Below are positions 19,028 to 27,496 of a stretch of 34,829 bases of DNA, piece by piece. Every line of letters begins with the position of its first letter. Position 1 is the first letter of the stretch. The stretch is from positions 12,469-47,297 of the forward strand of contig JAJQFT010000038.1 of NCBI GenBank assembly GCA_021200975.1. Reading direction: 5' to 3'. The DNA comes from Bacillota bacterium (GTDB taxonomy: Bacteria > Bacillota > Clostridia > Oscillospirales > Oscillospiraceae). Under the pieces are notes generated by a model. It worked only from the letters and a program-made list of their open reading frames with translations. It ran no database searches and was not told where the DNA came from. The translations under genes were made by a program, and so were the position numbers.

Positions 19028-19669
19028 ATGTATAAAAACGTTGGCCGTACAATTCGTGGAATTGCGAAATTCCTCTGCTGGCTTGGAATTATTCTTTCGA
19101 TTTTCGCCGGGATTGGTATCATCCTTTCCGGTGTGCTGGGCGGCTCGCTCCTTGCGGGTCTGACCGGGCAGCATAGCCAGAACGCCGGGGCGGTGACCGG
19201 CGCGGGCATTGTGGCGTCCGTCATCGTGGGCGTCCTGACCGCCGCGATCGGCTCGTTCCTGTCTTGGCTGCTGAACCTGCCGCTGTGCGGCTTTGGCGAG
19301 CTGATTGCCGCATCCAGCGAAACCGCCGCCAATACCCGCGAGCTGCTGCGCCGCGAGGCCGCCGCGCCCAAGAGCGCGCCCGCACCGAGGGTCGTACCCC
19401 CTGCGCCTGCCGCGGCAAAACCCGCACCCGCTCCCGCTGCGCCGAAGAGCGTGCCCTTTGCGACCCCCGCTCCCGCTCCCGCACCTGCTCCCAAGAGCGA
19501 GCCTGTCGCCGAGCCTGCGCCGGAACCCAAGCCAGAGCCTGCGCCGGAACCCGCGCCAGAGCCCGCGCCGGAGCCCAAGGCGTCCAGCGCCCGCTTCTGC
19601 TCCAGCTGCGGCCGGAAGGTGGAAAACGACGCCGCCCGCTTCTGCCCGGAGTGCGGCAAGCCGCTCTAA
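19028..19669 (+). CDS. Membrane protein with Pro/Ala/Glu-rich linker and C-terminal zinc ribbon
   Basis: SD GGAGGG; two TM segments; PAPAPKSEPVAEPAPEPKPEPAPEPAPEPAPEPK linker; FCSSCGRKVENDAARFCPECGKPL. Confidence 0.85.
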   Translation: MYKNVGRTIRGIAKFLCWLGIILSIFAGIGIILSGVLGGSLLAGLTGQHSQNAGAVTGAGIVASVIVGVLTAAIGSFLSWLLNLPLCGFGELIAASSETAANTRELLRREAAAPKSAPAPRVVPPAPAAAKPAPAPAAPKSVPFATPAPAPAPAPKSEPVAEPAPEPKPEPAPEPAPEPAPEPKASSARFCSSCGRKVENDAARFCPECGKPL

Positions 19670-19695
19670 GACCGCGCGCAAATCCGATTCCTCCC

Positions 19696-19729
19696 ACCGG
19701 GAGCTGCATGGCGCAGCTCCCGGTTTTTG
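19696..19729 (+). terminator. Intrinsic terminator
   Basis: ACCGGGAGCTG-CATGGCG-CAGCTCCCGGT followed by TTTTGG. Confidence 0.9.
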
Positions 19730-19730
19730 G

Positions 19731-19759
19731 TTGACTTTGCGGCAGAAAACGGGTATAAT
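19731..19759 (+). promoter_or_regulatory. Sigma-A promoter of topoisomerase operon
   Basis: TTGACT-N17-TATAAT. Confidence 0.88.
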
Positions 19760-19890
19760 AAGCATATATTCCAAGGGAAACTCGCAAGGAAATCGTCTGC
19801 GGCGTCCTGCTTTTTCCCTTGCGCCGCATATGCGGTTTGAAAATGGGAAATACACCAAATTTTTATTCCACAGCGGAGGAATTCGAACCC

Positions 19891-21876
19891 ATGCCAACAA
19901 AACGCACTGAAACCTACGGCAACGCCTCCATCTCCATGCTCAAGGGCGAGGAGCGGGTGCGCAAGCGTCCCGCGGTCATCTTTGGCTCCGACGATTTGGA
20001 GGGCTGCAAGCACGCCGTTTTTGAAATTCTGTCCAATGCCATCGACGAGGCGCGCGAGGGCTTCGGCAGCACCATCACCGTGACCCGCTACGCCGACCTG
20101 AGCATCGAGGTGGAGGACTTTGGCCGTGGCTGCCCGGTCGATTACAACGAGAAGGAAAAGCGCTACAACTGGGAGCTGGTATTCTGCGAGATGTACGCCG
20201 GCGGCAAATACGGAGAAAACGGCGAAAACTACGAATATTCCCTCGGCCTGAACGGGCTGGGCGCCTGCGCGACGCAGTACGCCTCCGAATTTTTTGACGC
20301 GACCATCCGCCGCGACGGGCATCGCTACGACCTCCATTTCGAGGCCGGCAGGAACATCGGCGGGCTGAAAAAGGCGGACGCCGACCGTAAAAAAACCGGC
20401 TCCTGCTTTCATTGGCGGCCCGACCGCAGCGTATTTACCGACATTGATATCCCCGCCGACTACTACCGCGACGTGCTCCGGCGGCAGGCAGTGGTAAACA
20501 AGGGCGTAAAATTCCAATTTCGCTGTGAAACCAAGCCAAAGGTCTTTGAAACTGAGGAATATTATTACGAAAACGGCATCGAGCAATATGTCGGCGAGCT
20601 GGTGGGGGAGAACGCCTTCACCATGCCGGTTTACTGGGAGGCGGAGCGGCGCGGCCGCGACGCGGATAACCGCCCGGAGATGAAGCTGAAAATTACCGCC
20701 TGCTTCTGCTTCTCCAAGCAGCTGAGCCACATCGAATACTACCACAATTCCTCGTGGCTCGAATACGGCGGCAGCCCGGATAAGGCGCTGCGCTCCGGCT
20801 TCACCGCCGCCTTTGACAAATTCCTGCGCGAGAACAACAAATACAACAAGACCGAGGGCAAAATCCTCTTTCAGGACATTCAGGACAGCCTCGTATTCGT
20901 ATCCAACTGCTTCTCCACGATTGGCTGCTTTGAAAACCAGACGAAAAAGAGCGTCAACTCCCGCTTCACGCAGGAGGCCATGACGCAGTTTTTCAAGGAG
21001 AAGCTGCAAATCTGGTTCATCGAGAACCGACAGGAGGCCGAGCGCGCGGCGGAGCAGATCCTCGTCAATAAGCGTGCCCGCGAATCGGCGGAGAAGACCA
21101 AGTCCACCGTGAAGAAAAAGCTCTCCGGCTCCATTGACATCGCCAACCGCGTGCAGAAATTTGTCGACTGCCGCAGCCGGGACGTCAGCCGCCGCGAGCT
21201 GTATATCGTCGAGGGCGACAGCGCGCTCGGCTCGGTCAAGCTCGGGCGGGACTCGGAATTTCAGGGCATTATGCCGGTGCGCGGCAAGATTCTCAACTGT
21301 CTGAAGGCGGATTACGACCGCATTTTCGCCAGCCCCATCATCACCGACCTGATGAAGGTGCTCGGCTGCGGCGTGGAAATCTCCGGCCGTAAGGCCAAGG
21401 ATTTAAGCTCCTTCGACCTGAGCCAGCTGCGCTGGAACAAGGTCATCATCTGCACCGACGCGGACGTGGACGGCTTCCAGATTCGCACGCTAATCCTGAC
21501 GATGCTCTACCGCCTGTGCCCGACGCTGATATGGGACGGGTATGTATACATCGCCGAGTCGCCGCTGTTTGAAATCACCTGCAAGGACAAGACATGGTTT
21601 GCCTACAACGAGCAGGAAAAAACGCAGATTTTGCAGCAGCTCGCGGGCAAAAGGGCGACCATCCAGCGCTCCAAGGGGCTCGGCGAGAACGATCCCGAGA
21701 TGATGTGGATGACCACCATGAACCCCGAGACCCGGCGGCTGGTCAAGGTCATGCCCGAGGACGCGGAGCGCACCGCCTACTACTTCGACGTGCTCGAGGG
21801 CAACGAGCTGGAGCAGCGGCGCAGCTTTATCGCCGAAAACGGCGCGAAATATCTGGAATTGGCAGACCTTTCTTAG
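19891..21876 (+). CDS. Divergent type IIA topoisomerase subunit B (GyrB/ParE-like)
   Basis: GHKL motif EILSNAIDEAREGFG; toprim YIVEGDSALGSVKLGRD, PVRGKILN, IICTDADVDGFQIRTL; YIAESPLFEI. Confidence 0.92.
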   Translation: MPTKRTETYGNASISMLKGEERVRKRPAVIFGSDDLEGCKHAVFEILSNAIDEAREGFGSTITVTRYADLSIEVEDFGRGCPVDYNEKEKRYNWELVFCEMYAGGKYGENGENYEYSLGLNGLGACATQYASEFFDATIRRDGHRYDLHFEAGRNIGGLKKADADRKKTGSCFHWRPDRSVFTDIDIPADYYRDVLRRQAVVNKGVKFQFRCETKPKVFETEEYYYENGIEQYVGELVGENAFTMPVYWEAERRGRDADNRPEMKLKITACFCFSKQLSHIEYYHNSSWLEYGGSPDKALRSGFTAAFDKFLRENNKYNKTEGKILFQDIQDSLVFVSNCFSTIGCFENQTKKSVNSRFTQEAMTQFFKEKLQIWFIENRQEAERAAEQILVNKRARESAEKTKSTVKKKLSGSIDIANRVQKFVDCRSRDVSRRELYIVEGDSALGSVKLGRDSEFQGIMPVRGKILNCLKADYDRIFASPIITDLMKVLGCGVEISGRKAKDLSSFDLSQLRWNKVIICTDADVDGFQIRTLILTMLYRLCPTLIWDGYVYIAESPLFEITCKDKTWFAYNEQEKTQILQQLAGKRATIQRSKGLGENDPEMMWMTTMNPETRRLVKVMPEDAERTAYYFDVLEGNELEQRRSFIAENGAKYLELADLS

Positions 21877-21894
21877 GAATTGCAGGAGCACGAT

Positions 21895-24141
21895 ATGGCA
21901 AAAAAGAAATCCGCCGGGCAAGCCGGCAAAAAAATCAATACCGACGGCATCATGGGGCTATCCGGCTCGACGACCGAGCAGCCCATCTCCGAAACGCTGG
22001 AGCTGAACTTCATGCCCTATGCCATGAGCGTGATCGTTTCGCGCGCCATCCCGGAGATCGACGGCTTCAAGCCCAGCCACCGCAAGCTGCTCTACACCAT
22101 GTACAAGATGGGGCTGCTCAGCGGCGCGCGCACAAAATCGGCGAATATCGTCGGGCAGACGATGAAGCTCAACCCGCACGGCGACGCCGCAATTTACGAA
22201 ACGATGGTGCGCCTGTCCAAGGGCAACGAAACCCTGCTGCACCCCTTCGTCGATTCCAAGGGAAACTTCGGCAAGGTCTATTCGCGTGACATGGCCTACG
22301 CCGCCTCGCGCTACACCGAGGCGCGGCTCGACCCCATCGCCGCAGAGCTGTTCAAGGACATCGACTCCGACACCGTGGACATGGTGGATAACTACGACGC
22401 CACCGTCAAGGAACCGACGCTGCTGCCGACCACCTTCCCGAATGTGCTGGTTTCGTCGAATCTGGGCATCGCGGTGGGCATGGCGAGCAACATCTGCTCA
22501 TTCAACCTGCGCGAGGTCTGCGAAACCACCATCGCGCTGATGAAAAACCCCGAGCATGACCTGCTCTCGACCCTGCCCGGCCCCGACTTTTCCACCGGCG
22601 CGGAGCTGCTCTACGACGAAAAGACCACCCGCGAAATCTACCAAACCGGGCGGGGCAGCTTCGTGCTGCGCGCAAAATGGAACTACGAAAAAGAGGGAAA
22701 CCGCATCGAAATCACCGAAATTCCCTATTCCACCACCTGCGAAGCCATCATGGACAAGGTCGCCGAGCTGATCAAAGCGGGAAAGCTGCGCGAAATCGCC
22801 GATATGCGCGACGAAACCGACCTGGGCGGCCTGAAGCTCACCATCGACCTCAAGCGCGGCGTGGACGCCGGCGCGCTTATGGCGCGCCTGTTCCGCCTGA
22901 CCCCGCTGCAGGACAGCTTCGCCTGCAACTTCAACATCCTCATCGCTGGGATGCCGCGCGTGATGGGCGTGGGCGAGATCCTGCAGGAGTGGATTGCGTG
23001 GCGAAAGGGCTGCGTGAAGCGGCGCATCTATTTTCAGGTACAGAAAAAGCAGGAGCGGCTGCACCTGCTGAAGGGTCTGGAGCGGATCCTGCTCGATATC
23101 GACAAGGCCATCGCCATCATCCGCGGCACCGAGCTGGACGCCGAAGTAGTGCCGAACCTGATGATTGGCTTCGGAATCGACGAAATTCAGGCGAATTTTG
23201 TCGCGGAAATCAAGCTGCGAAACATCAACAAAGAATACATCCTCAAGCAGACGAACGCCATCTCCCAGCTTGAGAAGGAGATTGCCGAGCTGAACGCCAC
23301 GCTTTCCAGCGCCAAAAAGCTCGAAAATGTGCTGATTTCGGAGCTGAAGGCCGTCGCGGACAAGTACGGCAAGCCGCGCCGGACGGAAATCGTCTACGCC
23401 GCGCCCGAGCAGGACGCCCCCGAGGAGGCGCCGCAGGTGCCCGATTATCCCGTGACGGTATTCGTTTCGCGCGAGGGCTATCTGAAAAAGATTACCCAGC
23501 AGTCGCTGCGCATGAGCGGCGAGCAGAAATTCAAGGAGGGCGACGCTCTGGCGCTGCGCGCGCAGGCGAGCAACCGGGCGGAAATTCTGGTACTGACCGA
23601 CAAGCACCAGTGCTACAAGTCGCGCCTATCGGACTTTGACGACGGCAAGGCCTCCGCGCTCGGCGACTACCTGCCCCAGAAGCTCGGCATGGAGCCGGAC
23701 GAGCGGGTGCAGGCCGTGCTGCTGCCCGGCGACTATAAGGGCTTCGCGCTGTTTTTCTACAGCAATGGCAAGGCGGCGAAGGTGCCGCTGGCCGCCTACG
23801 AAACCAAGACCAACCGCAGGAGGCTCACCGGCGCTTTCTGCGACAAGGCGCCGCTCTGCACGGCGCTCGCGCTGCCAGAGGACACGCAGCTTGCCGTATA
23901 CACCACCGATCACCGCTGCCTGATTTTCTCCACCGCGCAGCTCGCCCCGAAGGCGACCCGCAGCACGCAGGGCGTGGCGGTCGTGAGCCTGAAAAAGAAG
24001 GCGGAGCTGGCCGGCGCGCAGCTGCTTGACGACAGCGGCATTACAAACCCCGCCCGCTACCGCGTGCGCAGCATCCCCGCTGCGGGCGCGCTGCTGCGCG
24101 CGGAGGACACGCCGGAAAAGCAGCTGGGCTTTGAGGTATAA
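21895..24141 (+). CDS. Divergent type IIA topoisomerase subunit A (GyrA/ParC-like)
   Basis: MSVIVSRAIPEIDGFKPSHRKLLYTMYKMG; NPHGDAAIYETMVRL; catalytic Tyr in AASRYTEARL (codon 22312-22314). Confidence 0.93.
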   Translation: MAKKKSAGQAGKKINTDGIMGLSGSTTEQPISETLELNFMPYAMSVIVSRAIPEIDGFKPSHRKLLYTMYKMGLLSGARTKSANIVGQTMKLNPHGDAAIYETMVRLSKGNETLLHPFVDSKGNFGKVYSRDMAYAASRYTEARLDPIAAELFKDIDSDTVDMVDNYDATVKEPTLLPTTFPNVLVSSNLGIAVGMASNICSFNLREVCETTIALMKNPEHDLLSTLPGPDFSTGAELLYDEKTTREIYQTGRGSFVLRAKWNYEKEGNRIEITEIPYSTTCEAIMDKVAELIKAGKLREIADMRDETDLGGLKLTIDLKRGVDAGALMARLFRLTPLQDSFACNFNILIAGMPRVMGVGEILQEWIAWRKGCVKRRIYFQVQKKQERLHLLKGLERILLDIDKAIAIIRGTELDAEVVPNLMIGFGIDEIQANFVAEIKLRNINKEYILKQTNAISQLEKEIAELNATLSSAKKLENVLISELKAVADKYGKPRRTEIVYAAPEQDAPEEAPQVPDYPVTVFVSREGYLKKITQQSLRMSGEQKFKEGDALALRAQASNRAEILVLTDKHQCYKSRLSDFDDGKASALGDYLPQKLGMEPDERVQAVLLPGDYKGFALFFYSNGKAAKVPLAAYETKTNRRRLTGAFCDKAPLCTALALPEDTQLAVYTTDHRCLIFSTAQLAPKATRSTQGVAVVSLKKKAELAGAQLLDDSGITNPARYRVRSIPAAGALLRAEDTPEKQLGFEV

Positions 24142-24201
24142 GGAAAGCCGAAACCAATCGCTCGTGGCAAAACCACCATCAACTTCTCTGGGAGGCCGGT
24201 A

Positions 24202-25065
24202 ATGAAGGGCTGGATGAAAGAAATCGGATGGCTTCTGGCCATTTTGGTCGGCAGCGCGGTGTTCGCGCTGGGCTTCGACCTGTTCCTAACCAACAACGGC
24301 ATGAACTCCGGCGGCGTTTCGGGGCTGGCAATGGTGTTCGTGCATCTGACAGGGCTGGGCAGCGTCGGCACCGTCACCGCGCTGATGAACCTGCCGCTCT
24401 TTATCCTTGGCGGGCTGAAAATCGGCCGGCGCTTCTTCTTCGGCTCGCTGATTGGGATGATTGGCTCCTCGGCGATGATCGACCTTTTTGCCCTGATTCC
24501 GATGGAGCCGGTCGAGCCGCTCCTCGGCGCCGTCTATGGCGGGCTGCTCTGCGGGCTGGGGCTGGGCATCGTATTCGCGGCGGGCGCGTCCACCGGCGGC
24601 TCGGACATTGTGGTGCGCCTGCTCCAGCGGCGGATGCGCGATGTGCCGATTGGCACCATCAACATGGTGTTCGACTTCTCCGTGGCGGTGCTGACCGGCC
24701 TCGCCTTTCAGGACGCCTCCAAGGCGCTCTACACCGGCGTGACGACCTACCTGACCGGAAAGGTCATCGACACCGTGGTTTACCGCTTCGACGATTCCAA
24801 AGTCGCCATCATCATTTCGCCGCGCTACGAGCAGATTGCCCACGCCGTCAACGAAAAGCTCGACCGCGGCGTGACCTTCCTCTATGGGCAGGGCTGCTAC
24901 AGCGGGCGCGAAACCAAGGTGGTGCTGACCGCGCTGAAGCGGCACCAGCTTGCGCAGCTCAAGGACATTGTCAGCTCCATCGACAAGGACGCCTTCATCA
25001 TCGTGCAGGATTCGCATCAGGTGCTGGGCGACGGCTTCGCGCGCAACGCGAGCGACTCGCTGTGA
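24202..25065 (+). CDS. YitT family membrane protein (DUF161 + DUF2179)
   Basis: ALGFDLFLTNNGMNSGGVSGLAMV, AGASTGGSDIVVRLLQRR, C-terminal IIISPRYEQIAHAVNEKLDRGVTFLYGQGCYSGRETKVVLTALKRHQLAQLKDIVSSIDKDAFIIVQDSHQVLGDGF. Confidence 0.93.
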   Translation: MKGWMKEIGWLLAILVGSAVFALGFDLFLTNNGMNSGGVSGLAMVFVHLTGLGSVGTVTALMNLPLFILGGLKIGRRFFFGSLIGMIGSSAMIDLFALIPMEPVEPLLGAVYGGLLCGLGLGIVFAAGASTGGSDIVVRLLQRRMRDVPIGTINMVFDFSVAVLTGLAFQDASKALYTGVTTYLTGKVIDTVVYRFDDSKVAIIISPRYEQIAHAVNEKLDRGVTFLYGQGCYSGRETKVVLTALKRHQLAQLKDIVSSIDKDAFIIVQDSHQVLGDGFARNASDSL

Positions 25066-25736
25066 CGGCCGGGGAGCTGCTCGCCCGCGCGCCGGGGCTT
25101 TCGCTGCGCCGCGACGCGCAGGGGCTCACGCTTGTGGGCAAGGGGGTGGAGCTGCGCGGCGACTTTGCGCGCATGAAGCCCCGCCTGCGGCCCAACGCGC
25201 TGGGCGCGGAGGCGCTGGTGCGCGCGGCGAAAATCAAGACCTGCGGCAGCGAGCCGCTGGCCATCGACGCCACCGCCGGGCTGGGTGAGGACGCGCTGCT
25301 GCTCGCGGCGGCGGGCTTTCGCGTGATTTTATACGAATACAACCCCGTGATTGCGGCGCTGCTGGACGACGCGCTCACGCGCGCGAGGCAGGACGCTACG
25401 CTTTCCGCGGCCGTCGCGCGCATGGAGCTGCGGCAGCAGGACAGCATCCCCGCCCTCGCGCAGAGCGCGCAGCTGCCGGATGTGGTGCTGCTCGACCCCA
25501 TGTTCCCCGCGCGGCAGAAAAGCGGGCAAATCAAGAAAAAATTCCAGCTATTGCAGCAGCTCGAGCCGCCCTGCGCAACCGAGGCGGCGCTGCTGGAGGC
25601 AGCCTTCCTCGCGCAGCCAGAGAAAATCCTCGTCAAGCGCCCGGCAAAGGCCTCGCCGCTGGCGGCGCGCAGGCCCAGCTACACCGTCCCGGCGGGAAAT
25701 GTGCGAATCGACTGCTATGTGCCCAAGCGGGCATAG
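25062..25736 (+). CDS. RsmJ-like class I SAM-dependent methyltransferase
   Basis: GTG start overlapping yitT stop (GTGA); LAIDATAGLGEDALLLAAAGFRVILYEYNPVIAALLDDAL; PDVVLLDPMFPARQKS. Confidence 0.85.
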   Translation: MTAGELLARAPGLSLRRDAQGLTLVGKGVELRGDFARMKPRLRPNALGAEALVRAAKIKTCGSEPLAIDATAGLGEDALLLAAAGFRVILYEYNPVIAALLDDALTRARQDATLSAAVARMELRQQDSIPALAQSAQLPDVVLLDPMFPARQKSGQIKKKFQLLQQLEPPCATEAALLEAAFLAQPEKILVKRPAKASPLAARRPSYTVPAGNVRIDCYVPKRA

Positions 25737-25796
25737 GCGGGCGCGGTCTTTCCCTCCCTTCGCGCCGGATTTTCTTCGGTTGCGCAAAGTTTCGCA

Positions 25797-25825
25797 TTGC
25801 ATTTTTGCGCACTCTATGCTACAAT
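25797..25825 (+). promoter_or_regulatory. Putative promoter of galE
   Basis: TTGCAT-N17-TACAAT. Confidence 0.65.
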
Positions 25826-25865
25826 AGTGGCTCAAAAAACTATCAATTCCATGGAGGTACTGGTT

Positions 25866-26882
25866 ATGAACGTTCTGGTCACCGGCGGAGCCGGGTATAT
25901 CGGCTCGCACACCTGCCTGCGGCTGCTTGAGAGCGGCTACGGCGTGGTGGTTATCGACAATTTGTGCAACTCCAAGGTGGAATCGCTGCGCCGCGTGGAG
26001 AAGCTCACTGGGAAATCGGTGAAATTCTACGAGGGCGACGTGCGCGACGAGGCGCTGCTGCGCAAAATTTTCGCGGAAAATGCGCTCGGCTGCGTGATTC
26101 ACTTCGCGGGGCTCAAGGCTGTGGGCGAGAGCGTTGCGAAGCCGTGGGAATACTATGACAATAACCTCAACACCACCCTGGTGCTTACGAAGGTCATGCG
26201 CGACGTTGGGATGAAGAACATCATCTTCTCCTCCTCCGCGACGGTCTACACCGCCGACAATACCATGCCCCTGCGTGAAACCTCCCGCACCGGCGGCTGC
26301 ACGAATCCCTACGGCTGGACGAAATTCATGACCGAGCAAATCCTATCCGGCCTCGCGCACGCCGACAGCTCGTGGAGCGTGTGCCTGCTGCGCTACTTCA
26401 ACCCCATTGGCGCGCACGAGAGCGGCGAGATTGGTGAGGATCCCAAGGGCATCCCCAACAACCTGATGCCCTATATCACGCAGGTAGCCATCGGCAAGCG
26501 CGACCACCTGAGCGTCTACGGCAACGACTACGACACGCCGGACGGCACAGGCGTACGCGACTACATCCATGTGATGGACTTGGCCGAGGGGCACGTCGCC
26601 GCGGTGAAATACACCACCGAGCACAGCGGCTGCGAGGTATTCAACCTCGGCACCGGCACAGGCTACAGCGTGCTGGACATCGTCAACGCCTTCCAGAAGG
26701 CGAACGACCTCGTGCTGAAGTACGAGATTGTCGGCCGCCGCCCCGGCGACATCGCCACCTGCTACGCCGACCCCGCCAAGAGCGAGGCCGTGCTCGGCTG
26801 GAAGGCGACGCGCAGTTTGGAGGATATGTGCCGCGACTCGTGGCACTGGCAGTCCAAAAACCCCAGAGGTTACGAAGATTAA
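25866..26882 (+). CDS. galE: UDP-glucose 4-epimerase
   Basis: MNVLVTGGAGYIGSHTCLRLLESGYGVVVIDNL; FNPIGAHESGEIGEDPKGIPNNLMPYI. Confidence 0.96.
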   Translation: MNVLVTGGAGYIGSHTCLRLLESGYGVVVIDNLCNSKVESLRRVEKLTGKSVKFYEGDVRDEALLRKIFAENALGCVIHFAGLKAVGESVAKPWEYYDNNLNTTLVLTKVMRDVGMKNIIFSSSATVYTADNTMPLRETSRTGGCTNPYGWTKFMTEQILSGLAHADSSWSVCLLRYFNPIGAHESGEIGEDPKGIPNNLMPYITQVAIGKRDHLSVYGNDYDTPDGTGVRDYIHVMDLAEGHVAAVKYTTEHSGCEVFNLGTGTGYSVLDIVNAFQKANDLVLKYEIVGRRPGDIATCYADPAKSEAVLGWKATRSLEDMCRDSWHWQSKNPRGYED

Positions 26883-26888
26883 TAGGAA

Positions 26889-26920
26889 CAGCGGCGATTT
26901 TCCTCCGAAAATCGCCGCTG
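26889..26920 (+). terminator. Hairpin between convergent galE and udg
   Basis: CAGCGGCGATTTT-CCTCCG-AAAATCGCCGCTG, 13-bp perfect stem; A/T within stem but weak U tail. Confidence 0.7.
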
Positions 26921-26926
26921 TATTGT

Positions 26927-27496
26927 TTACAAAATGCCAAGCTCCTGCGCCTTGGCGCGGATGGCAAGCAGGTCGCGGAAGGTATCCGGCCGCTTGGATT
27001 CGTCGCGCAGCAGCGCGGAGGGGTGGTAGATCGCGGTGAGCCACCTGCCGTCGCGCTCCTGCCACGCACCATGCTCGCGCGTAATGCGAAAATCCTCGCG
27101 AATCAGCCGCGTGGCGGCGATGCGCCCGAGGCAGACGAGCAGCTTCGGCTGTACCAGCGCGATCTGCTCGCGCAGCAGGCCGATGCAGGCCTCCTGCTCC
27201 TCCGGCTTGGGGTCGCGGTTCCCGGGCGGGCGGCACTTGACAATATTGGCAATGTAGACGTTGCGCCGCCGGTCGAGGTCGATGATGCACAGCATCTCAT
27301 CGAGCAGCCTGCCCGCCGCGCCGACGAAGGGCTCGCCCGTCAAATCCTCCTGCTCCCCGGGCCCTTCGCCGACGAGCATAATCTGCGCCTCGCGGTTTCC
27401 CACGCCCACGACCACATGATGCCGCCCGGCGCACAGGCCGCAGCCGCGGCAGGCGCGGCAGCGCTGCTCCAATTCCTCCCAGCTTGGCATGGTCAT
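26927..27496 (-). CDS. Uracil-DNA glycosylase, family 4-like
   Basis: MTMPSWEELEQRCRACRGCGLCAGRHHVVVG..; GEGPGEQEDLTGEPFVGAAGRLLD; NIVKCRPPGNRDPKPEE; YHPSALLR. Confidence 0.93.
   Translation of the reverse strand: MTMPSWEELEQRCRACRGCGLCAGRHHVVVGVGNREAQIMLVGEGPGEQEDLTGEPFVGAAGRLLDEMLCIIDLDRRRNVYIANIVKCRPPGNRDPKPEEQEACIGLLREQIALVQPKLLVCLGRIAATRLIREDFRITREHGAWQERDGRWLTAIYHPSALLRDESKRPDTFRDLLAIRAKAQELGIL

Noticed and set aside
19480-19600. DNA tandem repeat or CRISPR-like array
   Set aside because: Short GCGCCGGAACCC/GAGCCTGCGCC repeats encode a Pro/Glu/Ala linker in frame; no spacer-repeat structure.
24228-25736. 502-aa plus ORF as a single protein
   Set aside because: Its first half is an out-of-frame read of yitT; only the C-terminal 224 aa from GTG 25062 match an RsmJ-like methyltransferase.
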